NCBI RefSeq assembly: GCF_028737325.1
Contig: NZ_JAQZCH010000001.1
Coordinates: 1,036,732 to 1,100,731 of the forward strand
Origin: Microbacterium thalli
GTDB taxonomy: Bacteria; Actinomycetota; Actinomycetes; Actinomycetales; Microbacteriaceae
Reading direction: 5' to 3'
DNA: 64,000 bases
Part shown: positions 22,000 to 30,177 of the stretch, in pieces
How positions within the stretch are numbered: position 1 is the first letter of the stretch
Layout: each line of letters begins with the position of its first letter
Position numbers and translations under genes: made by a program
Notes under the pieces: generated by a model
What the model saw: the letters and a program-made list of their open reading frames with translations, nothing else
Database searches by the model: none
What the model was told of the DNA's origin: nothing

Positions 22000-23325
22000 T
22001 CAGAACGCGTCGAGGTCGGTGCGCAGGCCTCGGCCGGTGTACTCCGACCGCAGGATGCCGCGCCGGCGCAGCACCGGGACGAGCTCGTCGAGTGCGCGGT
22101 GCAGGGTGACGGGGTGCAGGTCGCCCGAGAAGATCAGTCCGTCGTTGTCGGCGTCGTCACCCAGCGCCTGGATGACGTCGGCGATCTCCTCGGCCGTGCC
22201 GACCGTCCCGCCGGCGCCGTCGGTCACGCGACCCAGCCGGGCCTTGCCGGCGAGGATGTCGCGCAGCGGTGCCTCCGAGAAGTCGCCGTAGCGCCCGAGC
22301 AGACCCCGGATCGTGCCTTTCGAGACGTGGTCGCCGAAGATCGCCGGATCGAGCGCGCGGTCGAGGTCGAGCGAGGTCAGGTCGGTCTCGAGGTCGCTCG
22401 ACCACGCCTCGGCGACCTCGCGTAACGTGCCCTCGTCGGGATGGCGTGAGGCCGCGACGAGGCGATCGGCCTCGTCGGTCGAGCTCGCCACGATCGGCTT
22501 GAACACGAAGAAGGTCTTGATCGCGTCGGCGTCGCGTCCCGCGGCCAGGGCCGCCTCGCGCACGCGGGTGCGGTAGGCGCGGATGCTCGCGGGGTCGAGG
22601 TTCGACAGGGCGAGCTGGATCTCGGAGTTCGCACCGGCGAATCCGATGCCGCGCGGCGATCCGCCCGGCGAGGCGACGATCGGGTCGCCGGACGGTAGCG
22701 GCTCGGCGTTGAGCGGACCGTCGAACGAGAAGTACTCGCCGCGATGCTGCACGGCGCGGATCTTCGACCCGTCCGCGTAGATCTGCGTCTCGGGGTCGGC
22801 GATGAGGGCTCCCTCGTCCCAACTGTGCCACAGCAGCCGCAGCGCGTCGAGCCATTCCTGGGCCCGGTCGTACGCGGCGTCGTGGCCCAGGCGCTCGGTG
22901 CCGAAGTGATGCGCGGAGCCGACGTCGGTCACGACGTTGAGCCCCAGCCGGCTGCCGCTGAGGTGCTGCAGCGACGCGAACTGGCGCGCCGCGAGGTAGG
23001 GCGGCCACGCGGCCGGGTTCACCGTGGGGATGACGCCCAGGTGCTGCGTCGCGGCGAACAGGTACGGGGCGAGCGTCCACGGGTCGTGCTTCGGGCCGCC
23101 GTAGGCCTTGCGCACGCGCAGGTTCAGCGTCTCGGGGGTGATGCCGATCGAGAGGGCGTCCTCGATCAGGACGAAGTCGAATCCTGCGCGCTCCAGTTCG
23201 CGCGCCGACTGCTGGTACAGATCGGGGCGCTGCCAGGCCCAGTCCCAGCGCTGGTAGGGACGAGCCCAGCCGTGCGGACCGAATCCGCGTGAGAGGAACC
23301 ACCCGAAGTGCTGCGTCCGCGTCAT
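22000..23325 (-). CDS. LLM-class flavin-dependent monooxygenase (NtaA/SnaA/DszA type)
   Basis: This 441-residue FMNH2-dependent monooxygenase has a TIM-barrel luciferase fold. It carries FVLIEDALSI, LGVIPTVNPAAWPPYLAARQFASL and RLGLNVVTDVGSAHHFG, typical of the nitrilotriacetate/dibenzothiophene-sulfone monooxygenase branch. The ATG at 23325 overlaps the stop of the sulfhydrylase-like gene in an ATGA, so the two are coupled. With a flavin reductase gene at 25691 it probably forms a two-component system that releases sulfite from an organosulfur compound, feeding the sulfhydrylase. The substrate is inferred from neighbours only; NTA/EDTA-type substrates are the alternative. Confidence 0.87.
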   Translation of the reverse strand: MTRTQHFGWFLSRGFGPHGWARPYQRWDWAWQRPDLYQQSARELERAGFDFVLIEDALSIGITPETLNLRVRKAYGGPKHDPWTLAPYLFAATQHLGVIPTVNPAAWPPYLAARQFASLQHLSGSRLGLNVVTDVGSAHHFGTERLGHDAAYDRAQEWLDALRLLWHSWDEGALIADPETQIYADGSKIRAVQHRGEYFSFDGPLNAEPLPSGDPIVASPGGSPRGIGFAGANSEIQLALSNLDPASIRAYRTRVREAALAAGRDADAIKTFFVFKPIVASSTDEADRLVAASRHPDEGTLREVAEAWSSDLETDLTSLDLDRALDPAIFGDHVSKGTIRGLLGRYGDFSEAPLRDILAGKARLGRVTDGAGGTVGTAEEIADVIQALGDDADNDGLIFSGDLHPVTLHRALDELVPVLRRRGILRSEYTGRGLRTDLDAF

Positions 23326-24662
23326 GCCGGCACCGCCTCGAGTTCGCGCGCGGGCACGGCTGCGGCAGCAGCGGCGAGGCCGCGGTCCAGGTCGGCGATG
23401 AGGTCGGCGGCGTCCTCGAGCCCGATCGACAGACGCAGCAGTCCCGGGCCGATGCCGATGCGCTCGAGCTCGTCGTCGGCGCGCTGCGCGTGCGTCGTCG
23501 AGGCGGGATGCAGCACCAGCGAGCGCACGTCGCCGAGGTGCGTCATCGGGGTGAACAGGCGCACCGCATCGGTGAAGGCCGCGGCGGCGGCGCGGCCGCC
23601 GGCCAGGGTGAACGAGAACAGCGCCCCTCGGCCGTGCGGCAGTAGTCGGACGGCGAGGTCGTGGTCGGGGTGCGAGGGCAGACCGCTGTAGTCCACGCCG
23701 ACGACCTCGGGGCGTCGCTCGAGCCACGCGGCCAGCTGCGCGGCCGTCCCGGACTGGCGCTCCACCCGCAGCGACAGCGTCTCGATGCCCTGCAGCAGCA
23801 GGAAGGCGTTGAGTGGCGAAGGCGCAGGACCGAAACGCATCGCGACGCGACGGGCGGCGCTCAGGAAGGCCCGCTCACCGGAGCGTTCGACGAACGTGCG
23901 GCCGTCGGGGCCGCGCTCGCCGGCGATCTGGCGGAACCGTCCGGGCACCGCGTCCCAGCGGAAGCGCCCCCCGTCGACGACCACGCCGCCGAGTGCCGTG
24001 CCGTGGCCGGCGAGGAACTTCGACGCGGAGTGCACGACGATGTCGGCGCCCAGCTCGAGCGGCCGCAGCAGGTACGGCGTCGCGAGCGTCGAGTCGACGA
24101 TCAGGGGGATGCCGTGGCGGTGCGCGATCGCCGCGACGGCGGGCACGTCGAGCACGCCGCCCCGCGGGTTCGCGATGGACTCGGCGACGAGGGCGCGCGT
24201 GTGCGGCCCGATCGCCGCCTCCCACGCGCCGGGGTCGCGGGGATCGGCCACGAAGTCGGTCGTGATGCCGAGCCGGCCGAGGTCGGAGCGCAGCAGTTCG
24301 CGTGTGCCCTCGTAGATGCCCGACGCCGCGACCACGTGGTCGCCCGCTTCGAGGATCGTCAGCAGCGCCGTCGTGGTCGCCGCCTGGCCGCTGCCGACCA
24401 GCAGCGCGCCGATGCCGCCCTCGAGATCGGCGATCCGGCGTTCCGCGGCCGCGGCTGTCGGGTTGCCGACGCGCGTGTAGCTGTACCCCGTGTCGGGGTC
24501 GGCGAAGCGCGCCTCGCCGTCGCCGAGGTCGTCGAACTCGAAGCCCGCGGTCAGATAGATGGGCGTCGCGCGGGCGCCGTGGGCGTCGAAGCCGCGAGCG
24601 CCGGCATGCAGCTGACGTGTCGCGAAGGCCAGGGGCGCGTCGGAGGTCTCGGGTGCGGACAT
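23322..24662 (-). CDS. O-acetylhomoserine sulfhydrylase-like PLP enzyme (copy 1)
   Basis: This 446-residue Cys/Met-metabolism PLP-family enzyme begins with LAFATRQLHAGARGFDAHG and has YSYTRVGNPTAAAAERRIA (substrate/PLP-phosphate contacts). The Schiff-base lysine lies in VVHSASKFLAGHGTALGG, and the C-terminal segment is LLRLSIGLEDAADLIADL. The KFLxGHGT context is typical of O-acetylhomoserine (thiol)-lyases, which make homocysteine from sulfide. TACAGT lies 7 nt before the ATG at 24662, so the mRNA is probably leaderless. It is translationally coupled to an LLM monooxygenase. A second, diverged copy stands at 26363. Division of labour between sulfide and other thiols or sulfite is unknown. Confidence 0.86.
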   Translation of the reverse strand: MSAPETSDAPLAFATRQLHAGARGFDAHGARATPIYLTAGFEFDDLGDGEARFADPDTGYSYTRVGNPTAAAAERRIADLEGGIGALLVGSGQAATTTALLTILEAGDHVVAASGIYEGTRELLRSDLGRLGITTDFVADPRDPGAWEAAIGPHTRALVAESIANPRGGVLDVPAVAAIAHRHGIPLIVDSTLATPYLLRPLELGADIVVHSASKFLAGHGTALGGVVVDGGRFRWDAVPGRFRQIAGERGPDGRTFVERSGERAFLSAARRVAMRFGPAPSPLNAFLLLQGIETLSLRVERQSGTAAQLAAWLERRPEVVGVDYSGLPSHPDHDLAVRLLPHGRGALFSFTLAGGRAAAAAFTDAVRLFTPMTHLGDVRSLVLHPASTTHAQRADDELERIGIGPGLLRLSIGLEDAADLIADLDRGLAAAAAAVPARELEAVPA

Positions 24663-24824
24663 GGCCGAAACTGTACGGCTCGCTCCGCGCGGCGCGGGGT
24701 GCCGTCGTCACGAAGGGTCACGCGGGCCGCGCCCGGCGGCATCCGTGTGTCGTCGTGTGTGCTCGCGTTTCCGCGTGTTTCGGTAGGGGAGGACACCCGC
24801 GCAGGCGCTGATGACCATGGGAGC

Positions 24825-25682
24825 ATGTCCCCCCTGGTGAGCGTCGACGACCTCGCCGCCGAGCTGGCGGCGGGCGTGCCGGTGCGTCTGCTCGACGTGC
24901 GCTGGCGCCTCGATCGCGCCGAGGGGCGTCCCGACTACCTCGCGGGGCACCTGCCGGGCGCGGTGTACGTCGACCTCGAGCGCGAGCTCGCGCGCCCCGG
25001 TCGGCCCGAGCAGGGGCGGCATCCGTTGCCGGCGCGCGACGACCTCGAAGCCGCGGCCCGTCGCTGGGGCGTGCAGCCGGGGGATCGGCTCGTCGCCTAC
25101 GACGACAACGACGGGGTCGCCGCCGCGCGGGCGTGGTGGCTGCTGCGTCGCCACGGCCTCGACGTCCGCGTGCTCGACGGCGGCTTCCGCGCGTGGATCG
25201 CCTCGGGCAGGCGGCTCGAGCGCAGCGACCGGGCCGCTGCCGGCGGGCACATCCGGCTGGGCGAGGCCCGCGGCGGGTGGGCCGACATCGACGACGCGGC
25301 GGTGGCCCCGCGGCACGGCGTGCTGCTCGACGTCCGCGCGCCGCAGCACTACCGCGGCCAGGCGGCCGGGCTCGATCCCGTGGCGGGGCACATCCCGGGC
25401 GCGGTCAACCTGCCGACCGTCACCCACATCGCCCCGGACGGGCTGCTCCGCGGCCCCGACGAGATCCGCGCTGCGCTCGCGACCGTGGGCATCGCGCACG
25501 ACACCGACGTCGTCCTCACATGCAGCTCGGGCATCGCCTCAGCGCATACCGCTCTCGCGTTCGCCGTCGCGGGCTATCCGCGGGTGCGGGTGTTCGCCGG
25601 CTCGTGGAGCCAATGGTCGCGGGACCGGGGCCGCCCCGTCGCGACGGGATCGGCCCCGGCGGCGGCGATCGGGGTGGTCTGA
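24825..25682 (+). CDS. Sulfurtransferase, two rhodanese domains
   Basis: This 285-residue thiosulfate/3-mercaptopyruvate sulfurtransferase has two rhodanese domains. The first (about 8-130) has DYLAGHLPGAVYVDLERELA but no catalytic Cys (AYDDNDG in its loop). The second (about 155-275) has DPVAGHIPGAVNLP and the active-site Cys233 in LTCSSGIASAHTALAF. It transfers sulfane sulfur to cyanide, thiols or acceptor proteins. The CSSGI loop differs from the classic CRKGVT (thiosulfate) and CGSGVT (mercaptopyruvate) loops, so the donor is uncertain. It is divergent from the sulfhydrylase-like gene with a 162-bp intergenic region. Confidence 0.88.
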   Translation: MSPLVSVDDLAAELAAGVPVRLLDVRWRLDRAEGRPDYLAGHLPGAVYVDLERELARPGRPEQGRHPLPARDDLEAAARRWGVQPGDRLVAYDDNDGVAAARAWWLLRRHGLDVRVLDGGFRAWIASGRRLERSDRAAAGGHIRLGEARGGWADIDDAAVAPRHGVLLDVRAPQHYRGQAAGLDPVAGHIPGAVNLPTVTHIAPDGLLRGPDEIRAALATVGIAHDTDVVLTCSSGIASAHTALAFAVAGYPRVRVFAGSWSQWSRDRGRPVATGSAPAAAIGVV

Positions 25683-25690
25683 GCGGTCGC

Positions 25691-26260
25691 TCAGGCCTCG
25701 ATGGCGGACCGCTCGCTGAGGCGGTGCCAGGTGCGGTTGTGGTAGACGAGGGCGTCGCCGTGGCCACCGGGCTCGACGTCGCGCTCGACGTGCGACTGCA
25801 GGGCGTGCCCGGCGATGACGATCGACCCGCCCGCGTCCATGCGCGAGACGACGGCGCAGCGCACCCAGGCGCGCACGCCCCGGTATACGGGCTCGCCGGT
25901 GGTCAGCCGCGACCAGGCCGTCGTGTCGGCGAAGCGGTCGACGCCGCTCGTGGCACCGAGCTTCGCGAGCGGCAGGTCGTCGGCGTCGAGGAGGTGCACG
26001 ACGACCGTCTCGGCGTTCGACAGCACCGCCGATGCCGACGACTGCGCCGAGACCGAGAAGACGAGCAGGGGCGGGTCGGCGCTCACCGAGGACACCGACG
26101 TCGCCGTGAGGGCGACGGGACCGTCGCCGGCGTCGGCGGTGATGACCGCGACCCCGCCCGGGTGTCCGCGGAACAGGGTCTTGAACTCGTCGGCGGACAG
26201 CGAAGCGCCCAGGTGACGAGAAGGGTGCTCTGCGGAGGGGTCGAGGTTCGGCTGCGACAT
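25691..26260 (-). CDS. Flavin reductase family protein
   Basis: This 189-residue flavin reductase-like (split-barrel FMN-binding) protein uses NAD(P)H to make free reduced flavin. It shows FRGHPGGVAVITADAGDGPV, ALTATSVSSVSADPPLLVFS (flavin-phosphate contacts) and VYHNRTWHRL at the C-terminus. The ATG at 26260 is preferred over GTG 26266, and no strong ribosome binding site is seen. It is the natural partner for the LLM monooxygenase at 22000-23325, although it is separately transcribed. It converges on the sulfurtransferase gene, with 8 nt between stops. Confidence 0.87.
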   Translation of the reverse strand: MSQPNLDPSAEHPSRHLGASLSADEFKTLFRGHPGGVAVITADAGDGPVALTATSVSSVSADPPLLVFSVSAQSSASAVLSNAETVVVHLLDADDLPLAKLGATSGVDRFADTTAWSRLTTGEPVYRGVRAWVRCAVVSRMDAGGSIVIAGHALQSHVERDVEPGGHGDALVYHNRTWHRLSERSAIEA

Positions 26261-26285
26261 GATCACGACGTTAGTAACCCGCGGG

Positions 26286-26340
26286 GGCCGTCACATGTTC
26301 CGTGACCGATCGAGACGGTCGATGACGGCATGTGACGGCC
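26286..26340. terminator. Nested inverted repeat between two minus-strand sulfur genes
   Basis: GGCCGTCACATG (26286-26297) and CATGTGACGGCC (26329-26340) form a perfect 12-bp stem, with an inner GACCG/CGGTC stem. It lies between the 3' end of the second sulfhydrylase-like gene and the flavin reductase start. A terminator is most likely, but the TCACATG/CATGTGA words could also be an operator. Confidence 0.6.
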
Positions 26341-26362
26341 GTCGGATGCCGGAGCCCCGGCG

Positions 26363-27715
26363 TCACGCGCCGACGCGTCGCGTCGCGGCATCCAGTCCCT
26401 GCGACAGGTCCGCGATCAGGTCGTCGACGGTCTCGATGCCGATCGACAGGCGCACGAGGCCGTCGCCGATGCCGAGGCGTGCGCGCTCGTCGGCGGGGAA
26501 CGACACGTGCGTCGTCGTGGCCGGATGCAGCGCCATCGAGCGGACGTCGCCGATGTTGGTCATGCGGCTGAACACCTGCAGGGCGTCCATGAACGCCTCG
26601 GCGGCGTCGCGACCGCCCCGGACCGTGAACGCGAAGACCGAACCGGCGTGGCCGCCGAACCGGTCCCGCGCGATGTCGTGGAAGGGGTTGTCGGGCAACC
26701 CGGCGAAGTCGACGCTCTCGACGGCGGGATGCGCGTCGAGCCAGGCCGCGACGGCGGCGGCGTTCGCGAGGTGGCGCTCCATCCGCAACGACAGTGTCTC
26801 GATGCCCTGCTGCAGCAGGAACGAGTTCACCGGCGACAGGGCCGCGCCCAGGTCGTTGACGATCCCGAACCGCAGATACGCCTCGAGCGCGCGCTCGCCG
26901 TACGCCTCGACGTACGAGGGCTTGCCGGCCGTCCCGGCCTCGGTGAGCCCCGGGTACGCGCGCGATGAGCCGACCCAGTCGAAGCGTCCGCCGTCGACGA
27001 TCGCGCCCGAGAGGGCGGCCCCGTGACCGGAGAGGAACTTCGTCGACGAGTGGATGACGACGTCGGCGCCGAGCTCGAGCGGACGGATGAGGTACGGGGT
27101 CGCGACGGTGTTGTCGACGATCAACGGGATGCCGTGGCGGCGCGCGATCCGCGAGACGGCGACGACATCGACGAGGTCGTTCTTCGGGTTCGGGATGGTC
27201 TCGATGAAGATGGCCTTCGTGGCGGGACCGATCGCGGCGTCCCACGCGGCCTCGTCGCGGGCGTCGCGCACGTAGTCGCTCGCGACCCCCAGGCGCGCGA
27301 AGGTGCGGTCGAAGAGGATGCGCGTGCCGCTGTAGATGCTGGCGGTCGAGACGATGCGCTCGCCCGCGCCCGCGAGACCCAGCAGCACCGCGGTGATCGC
27401 GGCCTGCCCCGAGCCGACGACGATGGCGCCGCTGCCGCCTTCGAGCGAGGCGATGCGCCGCTCGGCGACCTGATGCGTCGGGTTGAGGTTGCGCGAGTAC
27501 AGCTGGCCGTCGTCGGCTCCGGTGAAGCGTGCCTCGGCCTGCGCGAAGGAGTCGAAGCGGTAGGCGGCGGTGAGGTACACCGGCGTGATCCGGGCGCCGT
27601 GCCCCGGCTCGGCGGTCTCGCCCGCGTGCACCTGTCGCGTGTCGAAGCCGAACCCGTGCCAGTCGTAGCGCGGCGGCAGGATCTCGTGCGTCGGATCGTC
27701 GAGCGGCGGGGTCAC
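26363..27715 (-). CDS. O-acetylhomoserine sulfhydrylase-like PLP enzyme (copy 2)
   Basis: This 450-residue homologue of the protein at 23322 has FGFDTRQVHAGETAEPGHGA at the N-terminus and LYSRNLNPTHQVAERRIASL (phosphate contacts). The PLP lysine lies in VIHSSTKFLSGHGAALSG, and GLVRLSIGIETVDDLIADL closes the protein. The GTG start at 27715 follows TAGCCT by exactly 6 nt, so it is leaderless. It is divergent from the cystathionine beta-synthase unit with about 100 bp between start sites. This copy is nearer to typical actinobacterial MetY in its N-terminal region. Its product homocysteine is the substrate of the neighbouring beta-synthase. Confidence 0.88.
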   Translation of the reverse strand: MTPPLDDPTHEILPPRYDWHGFGFDTRQVHAGETAEPGHGARITPVYLTAAYRFDSFAQAEARFTGADDGQLYSRNLNPTHQVAERRIASLEGGSGAIVVGSGQAAITAVLLGLAGAGERIVSTASIYSGTRILFDRTFARLGVASDYVRDARDEAAWDAAIGPATKAIFIETIPNPKNDLVDVVAVSRIARRHGIPLIVDNTVATPYLIRPLELGADVVIHSSTKFLSGHGAALSGAIVDGGRFDWVGSSRAYPGLTEAGTAGKPSYVEAYGERALEAYLRFGIVNDLGAALSPVNSFLLQQGIETLSLRMERHLANAAAVAAWLDAHPAVESVDFAGLPDNPFHDIARDRFGGHAGSVFAFTVRGGRDAAEAFMDALQVFSRMTNIGDVRSMALHPATTTHVSFPADERARLGIGDGLVRLSIGIETVDDLIADLSQGLDAATRRVGA

Positions 27716-27782
27716 CCCCTCAGGCTAGGGCGCCGCCGGTGCGGCATCCGATCGGGGCGTCACACGGCGACAAACGCCGTGC

Positions 27783-27811
27783 TCGACACCCGCCGCCGCG
27801 TCGCTTAGGGT
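27783..27811 (+). promoter_or_regulatory. Promoter of the Cys leader and cystathionine operon
   Basis: TCGACA (27783-27788), a 17-bp spacer and TAGGGT (27806-27811) make a good housekeeping promoter. Transcription should start at or next to the GTG at 27818, which lies 6 nt after the -10 box, giving a leaderless message. Confidence 0.7.
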
Positions 27812-27817
27812 GGTCGC

Positions 27818-27844
27818 GTGCGAACCTGTCGCTGTTGCCGCTGA
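27818..27844 (+). CDS. Three-cysteine leader peptide, leaderless sORF
   Basis: An eight-codon reading frame GTG-Arg-Thr-Cys-Arg-Cys-Cys-Arg-stop starts 6 nt after the -10 box TAGGGT. Three of eight codons are Cys, two of them adjacent. Polycysteine leaderless short ORFs are known in mycobacteria as cysteine-responsive attenuators of sulfur operons: ribosomes stall or not according to Cys-tRNA charging. Here it precedes cystathionine beta-synthase and gamma-synthase genes, exactly the expected target. A stem follows its stop immediately (27845-27861). Confidence 0.75.
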   Translation: MRTCRCCR

Positions 27845-27861
27845 GTGCCCGCCCCGGGCAC
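27845..27861 (+). promoter_or_regulatory. Hairpin just after the Cys leader (attenuator candidate)
   Basis: GTGCCCG (27845-27851), loop CCC, CGGGCAC (27855-27861) forms a stable 7-bp stem that begins at the nucleotide after the leader stop. A ribosome stalled at the Cys codons or terminating at the stop would occlude or free this stem. The downstream gene begins at 27924 with GAGGAC as ribosome binding site. Confidence 0.5.
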
Positions 27862-27923
27862 CCCTCCGACGACCCCCGACAGCACCGCGCCTCTGAGCGC
27901 GCGGACATCCTGAGGACACCCTC

Positions 27924-28994
27924 GTGCGTTACGCAGACAACATCGCCGAACTCGTCGGCAACACACCGCTCGTCCGCCTGAACCGGGTGACCGGCGACAT
28001 CGCGGCGACCGTGCTGGCGAAGATCGAGTACTTCAACCCCGGCAGCTCGGCGAAGGACCGCATCGCGTCGCGCATCATCGACGCCGCCGAACGCGACGGC
28101 CTGCTGCGCCCCGGCGGGACGATCGTTGAGCCCACGAGCGGCAACACCGGCGTCGGGCTCGCCCTCGTGGCGCAGCAGCGCGGCTACCGCATGGTGTTCG
28201 TCGTGCCCGACAAGTTCGCCGGCGAGAAGGTCGCGGTGCTCCGGGCGTACGGCGCCGAGGTCGTCATGACGCCGACGAGCGTCCCGCCCGACCACCCGGA
28301 CTCGTACTACAGCGTCTCGGACCGGCTGGCGCGGGAGATCCCCGGCGCGTTCAAGCCGAACCAGTTCGCGAACACGAACGGCCCCCGCGCGCACTACGAG
28401 ACGACGGGGCCCGAGATCTGGCGCGACACCGACGGCCGGGTGACCCACTTCGTCGCGGGCGTCGGCACCGGCGGCACCGTCACCGGCACCGGGCGCTACC
28501 TTCGCGAGACCTCGAACGGTGCGGTCACCATCGTCGGAGCCGACCCCGAGGGATCGATCTACAGCGGCGACGTCGCGCCCTACCTCGTCGAGGGCGTCGG
28601 CGAGGACTTCTGGCCCGGCACCTTCGACCCCACCGTCGTCGACCGGTACGAGCGCGTCGGCGACCGCGAGTCCTTCGCGATGACGCGGCGGCTCGCGCGC
28701 GAAGAGGGGCTGTTCGTCGGCGGATCGTCGGGCATGGCCGTCGTCGCGGCGCTGCGCACGGCTCGGGGGCTCGGCCCCGATGACGTCGTCGTCGTGCTGC
28801 TGCCCGACCACGGACGCGGCTACCTGTCGAAGATCTTCGACGACGACTGGATGCGGGCGCGGGGCTTCGCCGACCTCCTGCCCGATCAGCCCACGACCCA
28901 CACATCCGGCACCGACCCGACCGGCACCGACCTGACCGGCACCGCCCCGACCCTCACCGACCCGACCGTCACCGACCCGAGGAACGACGCATGA
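27924..28994 (+). CDS. Cystathionine beta-synthase-like PLP enzyme lacking CBS domains
   Basis: This 356-residue fold-type II PLP enzyme condenses serine (or O-acetylserine) with homocysteine or sulfide. Visible motifs are NTPLVRLNRV, the Schiff-base lysine in NPGSSAKDRIA (about residue 43), the substrate loop EPTSGNTGVGL, the phosphate cradle GVGTGGTVTGTGRYL and the FVGGSSGMAVVA serine. DKFAGEKVAVLRAYGAEVVMTP and EDFWPGTFD favour cystathionine beta-synthase over CysK. The usual C-terminal pair of CBS domains is missing. Instead a 40-residue tail of Thr/Asp/Pro repeats ends the protein. The GTG start at 27924 follows GAGGAC. Its stop overlaps the next gene (ATGA). With that gene it forms a reverse transsulfuration pair, or a cysteine synthase unit. 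Confidence 0.88.
   Translation: MRYADNIAELVGNTPLVRLNRVTGDIAATVLAKIEYFNPGSSAKDRIASRIIDAAERDGLLRPGGTIVEPTSGNTGVGLALVAQQRGYRMVFVVPDKFAGEKVAVLRAYGAEVVMTPTSVPPDHPDSYYSVSDRLAREIPGAFKPNQFANTNGPRAHYETTGPEIWRDTDGRVTHFVAGVGTGGTVTGTGRYLRETSNGAVTIVGADPEGSIYSGDVAPYLVEGVGEDFWPGTFDPTVVDRYERVGDRESFAMTRRLAREEGLFVGGSSGMAVVAALRTARGLGPDDVVVVLLPDHGRGYLSKIFDDDWMRARGFADLLPDQPTTHTSGTDPTGTDLTGTAPTLTDPTVTDPRNDA
28906..28985 (+). repeat. Degenerate 15-bp tandem repeats at the 3' end of the beta-synthase gene
   Basis: About five diverged units of the type ACCGACCCGACCGGC encode a tail of Thr-Asp-Pro-Thr-Gly repeats (TDPTGTDLTGTAPTLTDPTV). It replaces the regulatory CBS pair found in longer homologues and looks like slippage-driven low-complexity sequence. 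Confidence 0.7.
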
Positions 28995-30145
28995 GCACCC
29001 ACGAAGCGGCCCACGGACTCGCGAGCCTCGCCGTCCACGCCGGCCAGCAGTTCGACCCCACCACCGGCGCCGTCATCCCGCCGGTCCACTTCTCGACGAC
29101 GTTCGCTCAGGACGGCATCGGCGGTCTGCGCGGCGGGTACGAATACGGTCGTTCCGGCAACCCGACCCGCACGGCGCTGCAGCAGCAGCTCGCGGCGCTC
29201 GAGGGCGGGGCGCACGGCTTCTCGTTCGCGTCCGGGCTCGCCGCCGAGGACGTGCTGCTGCGTGCGGCGCTGCAGCCCGGCGACGAGGTGCTGCTCGGCA
29301 ACGACGTCTACGGCGGGACGCACCGGCTGATCGCCCGCGTGCTCGCACCGTGGGGCATCGGGCTCCGCGTCGTCGACATGAGCGACCTCGACGCCGTGCG
29401 TGCAGCGGTGCGCGAGCGCGCGCCGAAGGTGCTGTGGGTCGAGACCCCGTCGAACCCGCTGCTGCGCATCACCGACATCGCCGGGCTCGCCGCGATCGGC
29501 CACGAGGCGGGGTCGCTCGTCGTCGTCGACAACACCTTCGCCACGCCGGCCCTGCAGCGACCGCTCGCCCTCGGCGCCGACGTCGTGGTGCACTCCACGA
29601 CGAAGTACCTCGGCGGACACTCCGACGTGGTCGGCGGTGCGCTGATCCTCGACGACGAGGCGCTGGCCGAGCAAATCGGGTTCCTGCAGTACGCCGCCGG
29701 CGCGGTGTCGGGGCCGATGGACGCGTGGCTGACGACGCGCGGCATCAAGACGCTCGATGTGCGCATGCAGCGCCACAGCGAGAACGCCGGCGCCATCGCG
29801 TCCTTCCTCGAGGGACACGACCGCGTCGCCCGGGTGTACTACCCGGGCCTGGCGTCGCACCCGGGGCACGAGCTCGCGGCACGGCAGATGACGCGCTTCG
29901 GCGGCATGCTCTCGCTCGCGCTGGAGTCGGGCGAGGCCGCGCGTCGCTTCGCCGAGTCGACGCGGCTGTTCCAGCTCGCGGAGTCGCTCGGCGGCGTCGA
30001 GTCGCTCGTGAACTACCCCGATGCCATGACCCACGCTTCGGTGCGGGGCACGGAGGCGGCCGTGCCCGTCGAGGTGGTGCGGCTGTCGGTGGGCATCGAG
30101 GACGTCGACGACCTGCTCGCCGACGTGGAGCAGGCGCTGCGCTGA
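28991..30145 (+). CDS. Cystathionine gamma-synthase/gamma-lyase
   Basis: This 384-residue Cys/Met-metabolism PLP enzyme has SLAVHAGQQFDPTTGAVIPP, YEYGRSGNPTRTALQQQLA, the PLP lysine in HSTTKYLGGHSDVVGGAL and a C-terminal VRLSVGIEDVDDLLADVEQAL. It starts 4 nt inside the beta-synthase stop, so the two are translationally coupled. Beside a beta-synthase the likely reaction is gamma-elimination of cystathionine to cysteine (reverse transsulfuration). Sequence alone does not separate gamma-lyase from gamma-synthase, and many actinobacterial enzymes do both. It converges on the DUF1992 gene. Confidence 0.88.
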   Translation: MSTHEAAHGLASLAVHAGQQFDPTTGAVIPPVHFSTTFAQDGIGGLRGGYEYGRSGNPTRTALQQQLAALEGGAHGFSFASGLAAEDVLLRAALQPGDEVLLGNDVYGGTHRLIARVLAPWGIGLRVVDMSDLDAVRAAVRERAPKVLWVETPSNPLLRITDIAGLAAIGHEAGSLVVVDNTFATPALQRPLALGADVVVHSTTKYLGGHSDVVGGALILDDEALAEQIGFLQYAAGAVSGPMDAWLTTRGIKTLDVRMQRHSENAGAIASFLEGHDRVARVYYPGLASHPGHELAARQMTRFGGMLSLALESGEAARRFAESTRLFQLAESLGGVESLVNYPDAMTHASVRGTEAAVPVEVVRLSVGIEDVDDLLADVEQALR

Positions 30146-30177
30146 CGCCGGTTGCGCCTCGCCCCGCCCCCGCCGGT

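Noticed and set aside
28906..28985. Repeat array as a CRISPR
   Set aside because: Units are 15 bp, degenerate, without spacers, and inside a coding frame.
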